Below the pieces are notes generated by a model. The model saw only the letters and a list, made by a program, of their open reading frames with translations, had not been told where the DNA came from and ran no database searches. Below, in pieces: positions 30,129 through 38,920 of a stretch of 64,000 bases of DNA (position 1 is its first letter; each line of letters begins with the position of its first letter). This DNA is from a virus. The stretch lies in the IMG/VR virus record IMGVR_UViG_3300032313_001394, positions 62,001 to 126,000 of that record; one strand, written 5' to 3'. Both the position numbers and the translations under genes were made by a program.

Positions 30129-30365
30129 TTAATCTTCAAAAAAGTAAATAATATACGCATAAATAACAGCTCCAAAAAACACTAAAAAGAATAATATAAA
30201 TGCTAATTCAGCTACTCCTGGTATTAGTAAATACCTTTTATATTTTGATTTATACCATCCAGTACTATCACAATCTTCTAGTAATGAATCAGTCATACCA
30301 GTAATTAATATATGAGCTAATAAACCGATAAAAATTAAAAATGCAACCATTAAATAGTAAAACAT
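30129..30365 (-). CDS. Two-helix membrane protein
   Basis: 78 residues; hydrophobic helices at about 2-24 and 48-73 around a charged loop with WYKSKYKRYLL. Follows a 58-residue membrane gene by 1 nt; the three membrane genes here form one unit. Confidence 0.55.
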   Translation of the reverse strand: MFYYLMVAFLIFIGLLAHILITGMTDSLLEDCDSTGWYKSKYKRYLLIPGVAELAFILFFLVFFGAVIYAYIIYFFED

Positions 30366-30366
30366 A

Positions 30367-30543
30367 TTATTCTTCTCTATGTTGTTTAGTTGTGTTATGA
30401 TAAATAAATGCAGTCAATAATACCCATCCAAATTTAGATGTTGGAGTCCAATCAACTAGAGCAACATCATAATTAATCAATGTAAATACTCCAAATGAAA
30501 GTAAAACTGCTACGAGTGCGTATTGTATTAAAACTTTATTCAT
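30367..30543 (-). CDS. Small membrane protein (58 aa)
   Basis: MNKVLIQYALVAVLLSFGVF is one hydrophobic helix, with a second weaker one (FGWVLLTAFIYH). Lead gene of the three-gene membrane unit; 3 nt after its promoter element. Confidence 0.55.
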   Translation of the reverse strand: MNKVLIQYALVAVLLSFGVFTLINYDVALVDWTPTSKFGWVLLTAFIYHNTTKQHREE

Positions 30544-30546
30544 AAT

Positions 30547-30564
30547 TTAAATATATTAAGGAAA
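30547..30564 (-). promoter_or_regulatory. Conserved promoter-like element
   Basis: Minus-strand TTTCCTTAATATATTTAA directly before the start at 30543; the last copy before the glycan island. Confidence 0.6.
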
Positions 30565-30570
30565 TTTTGT

Positions 30571-31335
30571 TTAGACAAATACTTGATTGGTTTGAGGATT
30601 ACGTTTCATATAATCACCCCATTTATATTTAAAGTAATAATGACATTCATGTTCTTGTCTGTATGATTCTTGACTTCTTTCTCCTGATTTGGTACCTATT
30701 GAAACGAAATGATAGAAAGCAACATTATATAAACGAATACTTCCAATTCCATTTAAATTACATTTCATAAAGAATTCACAATCAACAACCCACCCACCTG
30801 GATATGATTCGTCCCATCCACCTACTTTTAAATAGTCTTGCTTAGACATGAATATAGGTAAAGTAGATCCATTTATATCAGTTACCATTTTAGATGAACT
30901 AACTTCAAATACTCTAAATGCTTCTAAATCAAATGTATCAGGTGTACGTCCAAAGTTTTTTATTTTGAATTGTGAGAATATACTTGGGATTGGCTCAATT
31001 TGATTTGGAGCATAAACAGCACCTGGTTGGTATTGTGATTCTAAACGTGTGTCCCAATCAGCAGGAAATACATTATCATCATTTACAATTAAAATCAATT
31101 CATTTGATGCATTATATACTCCTAAATTAGTTGCTCGGGCTAATCCTACATTTTGTTTTAAATCAAGTACTGAAATATTATCTTGGTATTTATATAATAC
31201 TTCTTTGTTTTCCTCGTAGAATCCATCTACAACAACGATAATTTCGTTTTTATTTGTTTGACCTTCAATAGCTGATCTTAAACATAAATCAAGTACTTCT
31301 GGTTCTCTGTAAGTTGGAATTATAACTGATATCAT
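30571..31335 (-). CDS. Family 2-type glycosyltransferase (GT-A)
   Basis: 254 residues from 31335 (MISVIIPTYREPEVLDL), the start that makes an ATGA overlap with the upstream gene. GT2 pattern: IPTYR at the N-terminus, VVDGF, QNVGLARATNLG (61-72) and the metal-binding NDDN (85-88). Transfers a sugar from a nucleotide-sugar. Last gene of the first glycan island. Confidence 0.8.
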   Translation of the reverse strand: MISVIIPTYREPEVLDLCLRSAIEGQTNKNEIIVVVDGFYEENKEVLYKYQDNISVLDLKQNVGLARATNLGVYNASNELILIVNDDNVFPADWDTRLESQYQPGAVYAPNQIEPIPSIFSQFKIKNFGRTPDTFDLEAFRVFEVSSSKMVTDINGSTLPIFMSKQDYLKVGGWDESYPGGWVVDCEFFMKCNLNGIGSIRLYNVAFYHFVSIGTKSGERSQESYRQEHECHYYFKYKWGDYMKRNPQTNQVFV

Positions 31336-32018
31336 ATTTTTGACCAATCGATTAAAGGTGTTAACCAAGCTGTTTCGCCGTGAGTTGAATATCCTGGTAT
31401 TGGAGTAATTAAGTAATGAGCTGAATTATATAATGAAATAAACATGTCGAAATCACGTGGATAACTGCCTTGAGTATATTCACGCAATACATTTTCCACC
31501 TTACGAAGTGTCTTCACTTTAGCCGCGAATGTCATCGTTGTTGAGTTAGTTACTTTCCAATGTGATGATGTAGATAACATAACACGAGTCATTTCACCTC
31601 CACCTTGTACATATGGATTCGCTCCATCAATATATTTATCTGGATGATCATATAATGAAACAAAATCTGCTCCGATTTCATTTAATCCTTCTTCAATTAT
31701 TTTTTGTGAGCCTGGTTTATGTAAATAATCATTTTCACAGAAATAAACTATTTCATTATCATCAAACGTTAATGCTTTATCTAATGCTAAATTAAATGTA
31801 CCCGCACCATGTCCAACTGAAACATATTCAATTACATCTAAATTATCAATATATTGAAACAACATATTATTTGTTTTTTCAGATACGTTATCAGCAATAA
31901 TATGCCAATCAGCATCCTTAAACACATTAACTGCATTCCATAAACAATTTCTATTATTGATGTATTTAGGTTTTACTTTATTATAACCTGAATCTGATAT
32001 TCTATAAATTATTTTCAT
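31332..32018 (-). CDS. Glycosyltransferase-like protein
   Basis: 228 residues. MKIIYRISDSGYNKVKPKYI then GHGAGTFNLALDKAL and VYFCENDYLHKPG, where the END stands at the place of the DxD of GT-A enzymes. The C-terminus has HGETAWLTP. Similar proteins occur in capsule clusters and large phages. Overlaps both neighbours by 4 nt. Confidence 0.6.
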   Translation of the reverse strand: MKIIYRISDSGYNKVKPKYINNRNCLWNAVNVFKDADWHIIADNVSEKTNNMLFQYIDNLDVIEYVSVGHGAGTFNLALDKALTFDDNEIVYFCENDYLHKPGSQKIIEEGLNEIGADFVSLYDHPDKYIDGANPYVQGGGEMTRVMLSTSSHWKVTNSTTMTFAAKVKTLRKVENVLREYTQGSYPRDFDMFISLYNSAHYLITPIPGYSTHGETAWLTPLIDWSKI

Positions 32019-32779
32019 TTGTTATATATTTGAGCAAATGTTTTGATACTATCTAAAATATTATTATGTTCTAATACTTCGTATGTTATTGTTTTATCAT
32101 ATTTACTATTTTTGATCATATTTGCCCATCCTAAATGAAGAGATTTATCAACAATAGGAATTAATTTAGGTTCCGAAATATGAATATGTTCTATATAGTC
32201 AATATAATCAAGAAAATCACTTATTGGATTTCTTTTTTCAAGAATAGAATTATGAGTATCAACCATTGTTCTTATATTAATTAAGTTATTTTCTTTAATA
32301 AAATTAACTATCTCATCAATATTATGAAAGAATTGACCATTATATACAGAAGCGTTAGGTTCAATTACAACTTTAATATCTTTACCTTCTAATAACTTAT
32401 CTACTTGAGTGAATATATTTACAAGTGTATCTTCCCACCCTTCATGTTTTTGTCTTAAACTAGGTGAACCAAATACAAGTATCTTAGAACCCAATGTAAC
32501 AGCACAATTAATTACTCGTTTAAAATGATTTACAACAACATCAACATCAGTTATCTTACAATCAACTCCATAAAATAAAGACTGAATAGAATAAGATTTA
32601 AGATTATAATCATCTAATGCAATTTTATAATTCATTAAATCAATATAAGTTAATTTATCCCAATCTTTGAGTTTAGTTAGAATAGTTTCAACTTGAGTAA
32701 TATTATTTTTTCTTAAACAGTTAAATATATCTCCAGCATGGTATCTATCCCAAGCAAAATTACTTAATGCTAAATTCAT
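32015..32779 (-). CDS. Sugar phosphate isomerase/epimerase-like TIM barrel
   Basis: 254 residues. KVVIEPNASVYNG, MVDTHNSILEKRN and EHIHISEPKL give the Glu, Asp/His and His metal ligands of the xylose isomerase-like (AP endonuclease 2) barrel. Likely interconverts a sugar intermediate for the glycan. Overlaps the reductase gene by 20 nt. Confidence 0.7.
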   Translation of the reverse strand: MNLALSNFAWDRYHAGDIFNCLRKNNITQVETILTKLKDWDKLTYIDLMNYKIALDDYNLKSYSIQSLFYGVDCKITDVDVVVNHFKRVINCAVTLGSKILVFGSPSLRQKHEGWEDTLVNIFTQVDKLLEGKDIKVVIEPNASVYNGQFFHNIDEIVNFIKENNLINIRTMVDTHNSILEKRNPISDFLDYIDYIEHIHISEPKLIPIVDKSLHLGWANMIKNSKYDKTITYEVLEHNNILDSIKTFAQIYNK

Positions 32780-33518
32780 TGATAAATTGTTTAATTTCGT
32801 TTAATACTTTATTTTTATTTGAAATGTAACCACCAAATTTAGTATGGTAATCATATGTTACTTTACTTCCATTTTGAACTTTATCCATATGTTCAGGAAA
32901 TAATTCAACAATATCTGATGTGTATATTGGTTCAGTAAATAAATTAAATGAAGATTCATTAGGGTATTGAGTTGAAAATGAATTTATATCATTATGTAAG
33001 TTATCTAAATTATACCATTGGTAGTATGAATTTTGGTTTATTTGATCTACATTATTATTATGAATTAAATCATATATTACATTTTTCTTTATTAATGAAT
33101 TAAATAATGCTGGTAATCTAAATATTTTTAAATCATCGCATTTAACCATTTCCCTAACCATTAACTCAAATAAATAACGATTATTACCATAACTTAATTT
33201 ACTAATGTTTGGATTATAAGTTTCATTAGATAATAATGGTGAGTCATTATAAACATCAATAGTTGAAATTAATGTTATTTTTGAATATTGAAATTGAGAT
33301 ATAATACTAATAATATTATTAATGTTTTGGATATCTGCAGTTAAGTTTTTATTAACCATCCATTTTGTTGCGGGTAGACAAGTTAAAAATAATTCATCAC
33401 CATCTTTAGCTAAATGCTCAAATGTATATAAATTTTTACTATTGAACTCATAATCAAACGTTTCGAACTGTTTGATTGTCTGTCCCACTAAGCCCGTATT
33501 GCCAATTAATAATTTCAT
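32760..33518 (-). CDS. NAD-dependent sugar dehydratase/reductase (extended SDR, RmlD-like)
   Basis: 252 residues. LLIGNTGLVGQTI (3-15) is the Rossmann glycine motif; ITLISTIDVYND and LSYGNNRYLFE hold the Ser and YxxxK-type catalytic Tyr, with N-R-Y-L replacing the usual lysine spacing, so activity is uncertain. Its start overlaps the upstream oxidoreductase by 65 nt in another frame. Confidence 0.65.
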   Translation of the reverse strand: MKLLIGNTGLVGQTIKQFETFDYEFNSKNLYTFEHLAKDGDELFLTCLPATKWMVNKNLTADIQNINNIISIISQFQYSKITLISTIDVYNDSPLLSNETYNPNISKLSYGNNRYLFELMVREMVKCDDLKIFRLPALFNSLIKKNVIYDLIHNNNVDQINQNSYYQWYNLDNLHNDINSFSTQYPNESSFNLFTEPIYTSDIVELFPEHMDKVQNGSKVTYDYHTKFGGYISNKNKVLNEIKQFINEFSIK

Positions 33519-34458
33519 CTATTTGTTTTTCTATAATGTATATTCCTTGTATTTTACCTGTAAAGCAATTTATTATATTATTTTCTACTTTTACTACAGG
33601 GTATCTGTTTGCTGAATTACTTTTTATTTTTGATTTAACTGATAGAAAATAATCATTATAAGTAAAATGTTCTAAAAATTCAGGATAATAATATTTAATT
33701 TTATCTTCAATTAATTTTTGTTTTTCTAAAACGTTATTGAATTTATAATTATTTAATTCATTAATATCATTAGTAGTAAATAAAGGTGTATGTTCTACAT
33801 CTGTTACTGTGTATAATTTATCTTTATACGGATAAATTGAAAAGAAATTACCATCAACTAAAGTAAGAGCACCAAATGATGTTGGTTGTATTTTCTTATA
33901 TAATAATGATAATGTTAATTCATAGAATGTATTATCAATTTGATTTAATTGATTATTAGTAGCATTAATTACTAAATCATATTCTTTAGATAATGCTTTA
34001 ATATCAGTTATTGTTTTCTTAACAATAATGTCTTTTAGTATTTTGTTAAAGTAAAGATTAGCTAATTCAAAATCAATATATCGTTCTTCAGTTTTTATGA
34101 TTCCTTCAACATGTTCAAATTCAGAGAATTGATTTTTATGATGTTGCGGTTCATCAAATATTTTTCTGAATGTATAGTAATCTAATAATGAATCGTCGGC
34201 AACACAATATAAATTATTTTCAACTTCACTAGTTAACATTTTATAATCATCCATAAACTGAGGAAATGTATCTTGACATAAATTCCTAGTTCTAGAATTT
34301 CGAGCATAATGATAACCTAAATGAAGACGATTCTGATTAGAATATGATGTTGCTTTAAACAATTCATCTTTTTCAAATAACGTTATATCATTATTTTTCA
34401 TTAATTTACGAGCTAGATGACATCCAACCCAACCACCACCTACAATTGCTATTCTCAT
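33454..34458 (-). CDS. FAD-dependent oxidoreductase (DAO type)
   Basis: 334 residues from 34458. MRIAIVGGGWVGCHLARKLM is the GxGxxG FAD-binding fold, FEKDE the acidic ribose-binding end, and ATSYSNQNRLHLGYHYARN a substrate loop. Members with this loop occur in polysaccharide clusters, next to epimerases and isomerases. It probably oxidises a sugar or amino-sugar intermediate. Confidence 0.7.
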   Translation of the reverse strand: MRIAIVGGGWVGCHLARKLMKNNDITLFEKDELFKATSYSNQNRLHLGYHYARNSRTRNLCQDTFPQFMDDYKMLTSEVENNLYCVADDSLLDYYTFRKIFDEPQHHKNQFSEFEHVEGIIKTEERYIDFELANLYFNKILKDIIVKKTITDIKALSKEYDLVINATNNQLNQIDNTFYELTLSLLYKKIQPTSFGALTLVDGNFFSIYPYKDKLYTVTDVEHTPLFTTNDINELNNYKFNNVLEKQKLIEDKIKYYYPEFLEHFTYNDYFLSVKSKIKSNSANRYPVVKVENNIINCFTGKIQGIYIIEKQIDEIINWQYGLSGTDNQTVRNV

Positions 34459-35132
34459 ACGTTTATAACCATATCTAAACCTGTACTTTGACCCCAATTT
34501 GATTTATTTTTATATAAATCTAATGATGGGTAATATTCTGTTCGACGTTGTACATCAGTACCAAACCAATTATCCCAATCAACTAAACTCCATTCACCAT
34601 CTTTATCATTTCCATTATAAATTGCGGGAGATGGTTCTGTTTGCCATAATATATAATCTTCTGCGCTCACTCCCCAATATTTCCATCGTTTTAATGATTC
34701 AACTGATAAATCTGTATTTCGAATACCCATCAATTTGTCTTTACAAGATAATAAATAATCATATCTATATGAACCAATAGACATTGATGGGGTAAGTCGC
34801 ATAGCAACTTTTTCAGGCCTATCTTCAGGAATATTATAAATTAATTCTTTAAATTTAGGTCCTATTTTACAAGTATCATGAATTAAAAACCAATAATCAG
34901 CTTCTAATTGTTTATCTACTATTTCAATTAAAGGACTATATTCATATGAGTTATGTTCTAATTGATAATAAGTAATACCGTCATTATTTTGTTTTCCTTC
35001 ATAACCAAAACCAGCTATAAACACATGAATATCTTCAGATTCAATTCCATTTTCAATTAATGAGGGAAGAATTATTGGGAGTGATTTCTGATAGAAATTT
35101 ATATTACTAGCTATTGCTATTTTTATTTTCAT
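34455..35132 (-). CDS. Glycosyltransferase-like protein
   Basis: 225 residues from 35132 (MKIKIAIASNINFYQKSLPI). ADYWFLIHDTCKIGPKFKEL shows a HDT at the DxD position, and the C-terminal part is Trp/Tyr-rich (WSLVDWDNWFG). Typical of short phage GT-A-like enzymes of unknown specificity. ATGA overlaps at both ends. Confidence 0.55.
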   Translation of the reverse strand: MKIKIAIASNINFYQKSLPIILPSLIENGIESEDIHVFIAGFGYEGKQNNDGITYYQLEHNSYEYSPLIEIVDKQLEADYWFLIHDTCKIGPKFKELIYNIPEDRPEKVAMRLTPSMSIGSYRYDYLLSCKDKLMGIRNTDLSVESLKRWKYWGVSAEDYILWQTEPSPAIYNGNDKDGEWSLVDWDNWFGTDVQRRTEYYPSLDLYKNKSNWGQSTGLDMVINV

Positions 35133-35923
35133 ATGTAAATAATTTGAAATTGAGGAAAATGCATATGACATACATTCTCCATCATTATATTTTTATGACT
35201 TGGATCATGAAACATATTATCTTTAATAAAATTTAATAAAGAAATATATGTTGTTGTAGTTAATAGATGTTCTTTTTTTAAATTATTTCTTTCAACACAA
35301 TCAGCTAAAAACTTTTCACAACTCCATCCTTCTATATATTCCCAAATTCGTCCATTATACTCATCTAACGATTTAACATAATCATATGTTTCATCAATAT
35401 AATAAGCATCATTTAGATAATCTGTTTTTGATACATTAATAAAATAAAAATTAGTTTGAGGATAAAAATCTTCTTTAATTACTTTATCAAAGTCAAAATC
35501 ATAATTAAGTAATCCTCCATAACCAATTCCATTAAAATAATAAAAATCAGCTTCATCTACTTCTTTATCTAATAGCTCAATATGAATAATAACATCATTA
35601 GATGATTTACATAACCATTCAATATTATTTTCTTTACAATAATTAAATATTAAATTATCTAAATCAGCAGTTCCAAAATTATGACCTCTATTATTTGTGG
35701 AATTTAATAATACACAATTTGGAAAATGATGCTTACACATTGCATTATGAATATCAATAAATGCTTCATTATCGAAGTTAGTTGCAATTATAATTTGAGC
35801 ATATTGATCTATTACATCTCTATTATAAGCAAAGTATTTATCGATTTTAATTAAATCATTTTCTACACCTACATAACCTATTGTTCCGTAAGCTGCTTTA
35901 TTAATAATTTGCTTTAAATTCAT
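35129..35923 (-). CDS. Glycosyltransferase-like protein
   Basis: 264 residues. IIIATNFDNEAFIDIHNAMC, NNRGHNFGTADLDNLIFNYC and EWLCKSSNDVIIHI follow the GT-A scaffold with SND near the metal site. Overlaps the methyltransferase gene by 23 nt. Sequence relation to the gene at 34455 is weak. Confidence 0.55.
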   Translation of the reverse strand: MNLKQIINKAAYGTIGYVGVENDLIKIDKYFAYNRDVIDQYAQIIIATNFDNEAFIDIHNAMCKHHFPNCVLLNSTNNRGHNFGTADLDNLIFNYCKENNIEWLCKSSNDVIIHIELLDKEVDEADFYYFNGIGYGGLLNYDFDFDKVIKEDFYPQTNFYFINVSKTDYLNDAYYIDETYDYVKSLDEYNGRIWEYIEGWSCEKFLADCVERNNLKKEHLLTTTTYISLLNFIKDNMFHDPSHKNIMMENVCHMHFPQFQIIYI

Positions 35924-36548
35924 CGAATGTAATTAAATTAAGTAATTCTTTTTTGTTGTTAACAAAATAAGTATATTCAAAATCAACATTTTCTAATTCA
36001 GGTTGCATATTATTATTAACTTGAATTACTCCTACACCAAAATCAGTATCTACAACACATGATTTCATATTAGGATACAGTTGTTTAAAACTTACAAATG
36101 CTTTCCATACATCACCATTCCAAGCAATTGTTCTACGTGGAACGTCTTGCGCTTCATAACTAGTTGGATTACAATCATGCAATAATATAAACCCACCATC
36201 AATAATGTGATCTAGCGCATTTTTAATATCTTTTTTTACTTGTTCAGAATGATGTAATCCATCAATGAATATAATATCGTATTTAATATCATGCCCTTTA
36301 ATTAAATCAAAGAATTCATCTGATGTTATAGGATAATTTGTTTCGGGAGCTACAAAATGCTCAACTGATGGATCGACTCCATCTTTATGTTTAGCTTTAA
36401 CTTCTCGAATATTTTCTCCTTTGAATACTCCTATTTCTAAATAATTAACTAAATTATATTTTTCAATTAAATAATTAATTATATGATAGCGTTTTATTTC
36501 GCTATTTAAATATCTAATTACTTCAGGATGATTTAAATTATCAATCAT
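35901..36548 (-). CDS. Class I SAM methyltransferase (Methyltransf_24 type)
   Basis: 215 residues. VNYLEIGVFKGENIREVKAK (34-53) is the SAM-binding glycine loop; YDIIFIDGLHHSEQVKKDI and GGFILLHDCNP follow the family order. Such enzymes O-methylate sugars in surface glycans. Overlaps the next GT by one base. Confidence 0.75.
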   Translation of the reverse strand: MIDNLNHPEVIRYLNSEIKRYHIINYLIEKYNLVNYLEIGVFKGENIREVKAKHKDGVDPSVEHFVAPETNYPITSDEFFDLIKGHDIKYDIIFIDGLHHSEQVKKDIKNALDHIIDGGFILLHDCNPTSYEAQDVPRRTIAWNGDVWKAFVSFKQLYPNMKSCVVDTDFGVGVIQVNNNMQPELENVDFEYTYFVNNKKELLNLITFDEFKANY

Positions 36549-37180
36549 TATAATGTATCGTAATATGCGTTTTGTTTTTCTTGACGTTTAATATCTTTAT
36601 GATGCCATAAAAATAATTCAGCTGGAATATATGAAAGAGTTTTATGTCCTTCAAGTACTTCATGTACTTTGTTTTTCCATTTTATTTTACCATTGTTTTT
36701 GAAGATACGATGCTGCCAATCAGGAAAATTAATCAAATCTTTATTATCAATTTTTTGAACTTTCCACCCCCATTTATCGATATGCTCTTGAGTTAATCCG
36801 TCAACTGTATTACGTCGTGCAATATAAAATGATTCAGCTAACCCACGATTAGATTCAAATATAGCTGGTAGATATGCCCAAAATTCTTTAGATGGTAATT
36901 CATCAGCATCAATTTGAACAATGTAATCGCCGGTACAATATTTTAGGAAATTGTTTTTAAATGAAGCAAAATCATTATTTAGTGAAGTTGCATACCAATC
37001 AATATCTGTAGAATATTCGGTTAATAATTTTAAATAATCTTTAACTTCAGGAGTACCATTATCTTGATCAAACAGGATGATTATCTCATCCTGTTCTTGT
37101 TTATAATCTAAGATATTATTTACTAATGCTTGTAATTCATTTAATTCATTACAAACCGGAATAGCAAAACTAAACTTCAT
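36548..37180 (-). CDS. Family 2 glycosyltransferase
   Basis: 210 residues. FSFAIPVCNELNELQALVNN at the N-terminus, DQDNG, and FLKYCTGDYIVQIDADELPS with the metal-binding DAD. The C-terminal HRIFKNNGKIKWKNKVHE resembles the acceptor part of GT2 enzymes of the SPS type. Confidence 0.8.
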   Translation of the reverse strand: MKFSFAIPVCNELNELQALVNNILDYKQEQDEIIILFDQDNGTPEVKDYLKLLTEYSTDIDWYATSLNNDFASFKNNFLKYCTGDYIVQIDADELPSKEFWAYLPAIFESNRGLAESFYIARRNTVDGLTQEHIDKWGWKVQKIDNKDLINFPDWQHRIFKNNGKIKWKNKVHEVLEGHKTLSYIPAELFLWHHKDIKRQEKQNAYYDTL

Positions 37181-37619
37181 TATCGTCTCTTAAAAATGTT
37201 GAATACAAATATAATGCAGCCGAAAACATTAATGGAGGAAATACTGTTGAGTTAATCATATCCAATTTATGAGTTTGACCTACAATTACTTTATCATTTG
37301 AATTTATAGGAACATATTTAGCTACTCTCCATCCCCACTCTTCAATACTTTTACCATCTGGAAATAACATAGCTTTATTTTGTTCATTTAAGACAGTTGG
37401 ATACCAAACAAAATTACTTTTATCTGTAATTTTTAAATCTTTAAATAATTCAGGTTGGGATTCATAAATTGATTTTTCTACATCACTTCCTTCAACTAAT
37501 CCTTCATTAGTTTGATACCCACAACTTTCACAAATCCAAGTAGTTACTCCTCCTATTTTAGTTTCAAATACACAATTTTGATCTTCACAAACAGGACAAT
37601 CATTTAGTTTTTCTTCCAT
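37170..37619 (-). CDS. Zinc-ribbon protein of glycan island
   Basis: 149 residues. CPVCEDQNCVFETKIGG followed by WICESCGYQTNEG is a treble-Cys zinc ribbon (CxxC...CxxC). The rest (WYPTVLNEQNKAMLFPDGKS) is a conserved-looking phage domain I cannot name. It lies between two glycosyltransferases in all operon directions, so it may be an accessory of glycosylation or of virion assembly. Confidence 0.6.
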   Translation of the reverse strand: MEEKLNDCPVCEDQNCVFETKIGGVTTWICESCGYQTNEGLVEGSDVEKSIYESQPELFKDLKITDKSNFVWYPTVLNEQNKAMLFPDGKSIEEWGWRVAKYVPINSNDKVIVGQTHKLDMINSTVFPPLMFSAALYLYSTFLRDDNEV

Positions 37620-37621
37620 TA

Positions 37622-38920
37622 TTATGCTTTTTTAAGTGTTGGTAGTTTTAATTTTGGTAATTCTAATGGTATAAATTTTGGAATTGGATTAGTTTTTTCT
37701 TCTAATATAACACCCAATAATTCAGTCATTGTTTTAATTGTGAAGTTTCTATTAGTTATACTAGCTTGTTTTTTAGCTCCAGGTAGATATTTTTTATAAT
37801 TTTCAAACATATCTTTTAAAGCAAATCCTACTTGAGCATCATCTGGTTTAAACCATTGAGCACTTTCTAATAACATAGTAGGCATATTAGTTGATTTATG
37901 AACGGGTTGTAATTCTCCTCCAATCAATAATGATGATTCTTTATCTAAGAAATCAATATGACCCGACCAACCAGAAGCAATAATTGGTTTTTCAGATGTT
38001 GTGAATTCAAGTAACGGACGACCGAATCCTTCACCTTTAGTAAACGATATCATTGCTTTTACTTTTGAGTGATTGTATAGATCATTCATATCTTCATCCT
38101 CTAAATCACCATGAATTAAATAAATATTAGGTAAACGACCATTAACTGATTTACGGAGAATTTCTATTTTATTTAAAATCTCATCTCTATCTAATAACGA
38201 TGTAGTAGCTGAATTTGTTTTTAAGATTAAAGCAGGTGGATTTGTTTTACCTTTAAATACTTCTAAAAATGCTTTAATTGTATACCAAACGTTTTTTCTA
38301 TCTTCACCAAAATCACCTTGTAACCAATGTCCAACAAATAAAAATGCAAAATCTTCTTTAATACTACTTAATGATTTTGTTAAGTCAGTAATAGGTAGAG
38401 TAGTTTTAAAATATTTTTCAACATCAACACCTTCAAATAATACTTCAATTGGTGTCTTTAATTCTACTAATCCTACTACTTGATTAGTATTTTGATCTTT
38501 TTGTTCGAATTTAGAATTTTCAAATACTGATTTAGCATGTTTACTAGAAACCATAACCATATCCATTCGATTACATCCTTCAACCCATGTTGGATCACAA
38601 ATTGTTGTTTCAATACCTGCTGTTACTCCAATACTTAAGTGTTTACCTACTTTTTGAAATTCATTTGGAACTGTAATTTGAAACCATACATCTGGTTGTT
38701 GTTTTATTTGAGGAATAATTCGATCTAGTAAATCTTTTTCTTCATCAATTTCAGAATTTAAAAACCCGAAACGAGTACTTCCCCAACGTTGAGATAATAA
38801 TTTAATATCCCACTCATCACCTTTAGCTTCAATTAAAGCTTTAATAAAATCTCTTGAACGCGCTCCATATCCTGAGAATGTATCTACAGGTGAGCTAACT
38901 ATACATAACGGTTTATTCAT
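37622..38920 (-). CDS. GT-B glycosyltransferase (family 4 type)
   Basis: 432 residues. IVSSPVDTFSGYGARSRDFI at the N-terminus (acceptor domain), LFVGHWLQGDFGEDRKN mid, and the donor site KAMISFTKGEGFGRPLLEFT with the E-x7-E-like spacing of GT4 enzymes. Overlaps the second GT4 gene by 8 nt; the two look like a pair. Confidence 0.75.
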   Translation of the reverse strand: MNKPLCIVSSPVDTFSGYGARSRDFIKALIEAKGDEWDIKLLSQRWGSTRFGFLNSEIDEEKDLLDRIIPQIKQQPDVWFQITVPNEFQKVGKHLSIGVTAGIETTICDPTWVEGCNRMDMVMVSSKHAKSVFENSKFEQKDQNTNQVVGLVELKTPIEVLFEGVDVEKYFKTTLPITDLTKSLSSIKEDFAFLFVGHWLQGDFGEDRKNVWYTIKAFLEVFKGKTNPPALILKTNSATTSLLDRDEILNKIEILRKSVNGRLPNIYLIHGDLEDEDMNDLYNHSKVKAMISFTKGEGFGRPLLEFTTSEKPIIASGWSGHIDFLDKESSLLIGGELQPVHKSTNMPTMLLESAQWFKPDDAQVGFALKDMFENYKKYLPGAKKQASITNRNFTIKTMTELLGVILEEKTNPIPKFIPLELPKLKLPTLKKA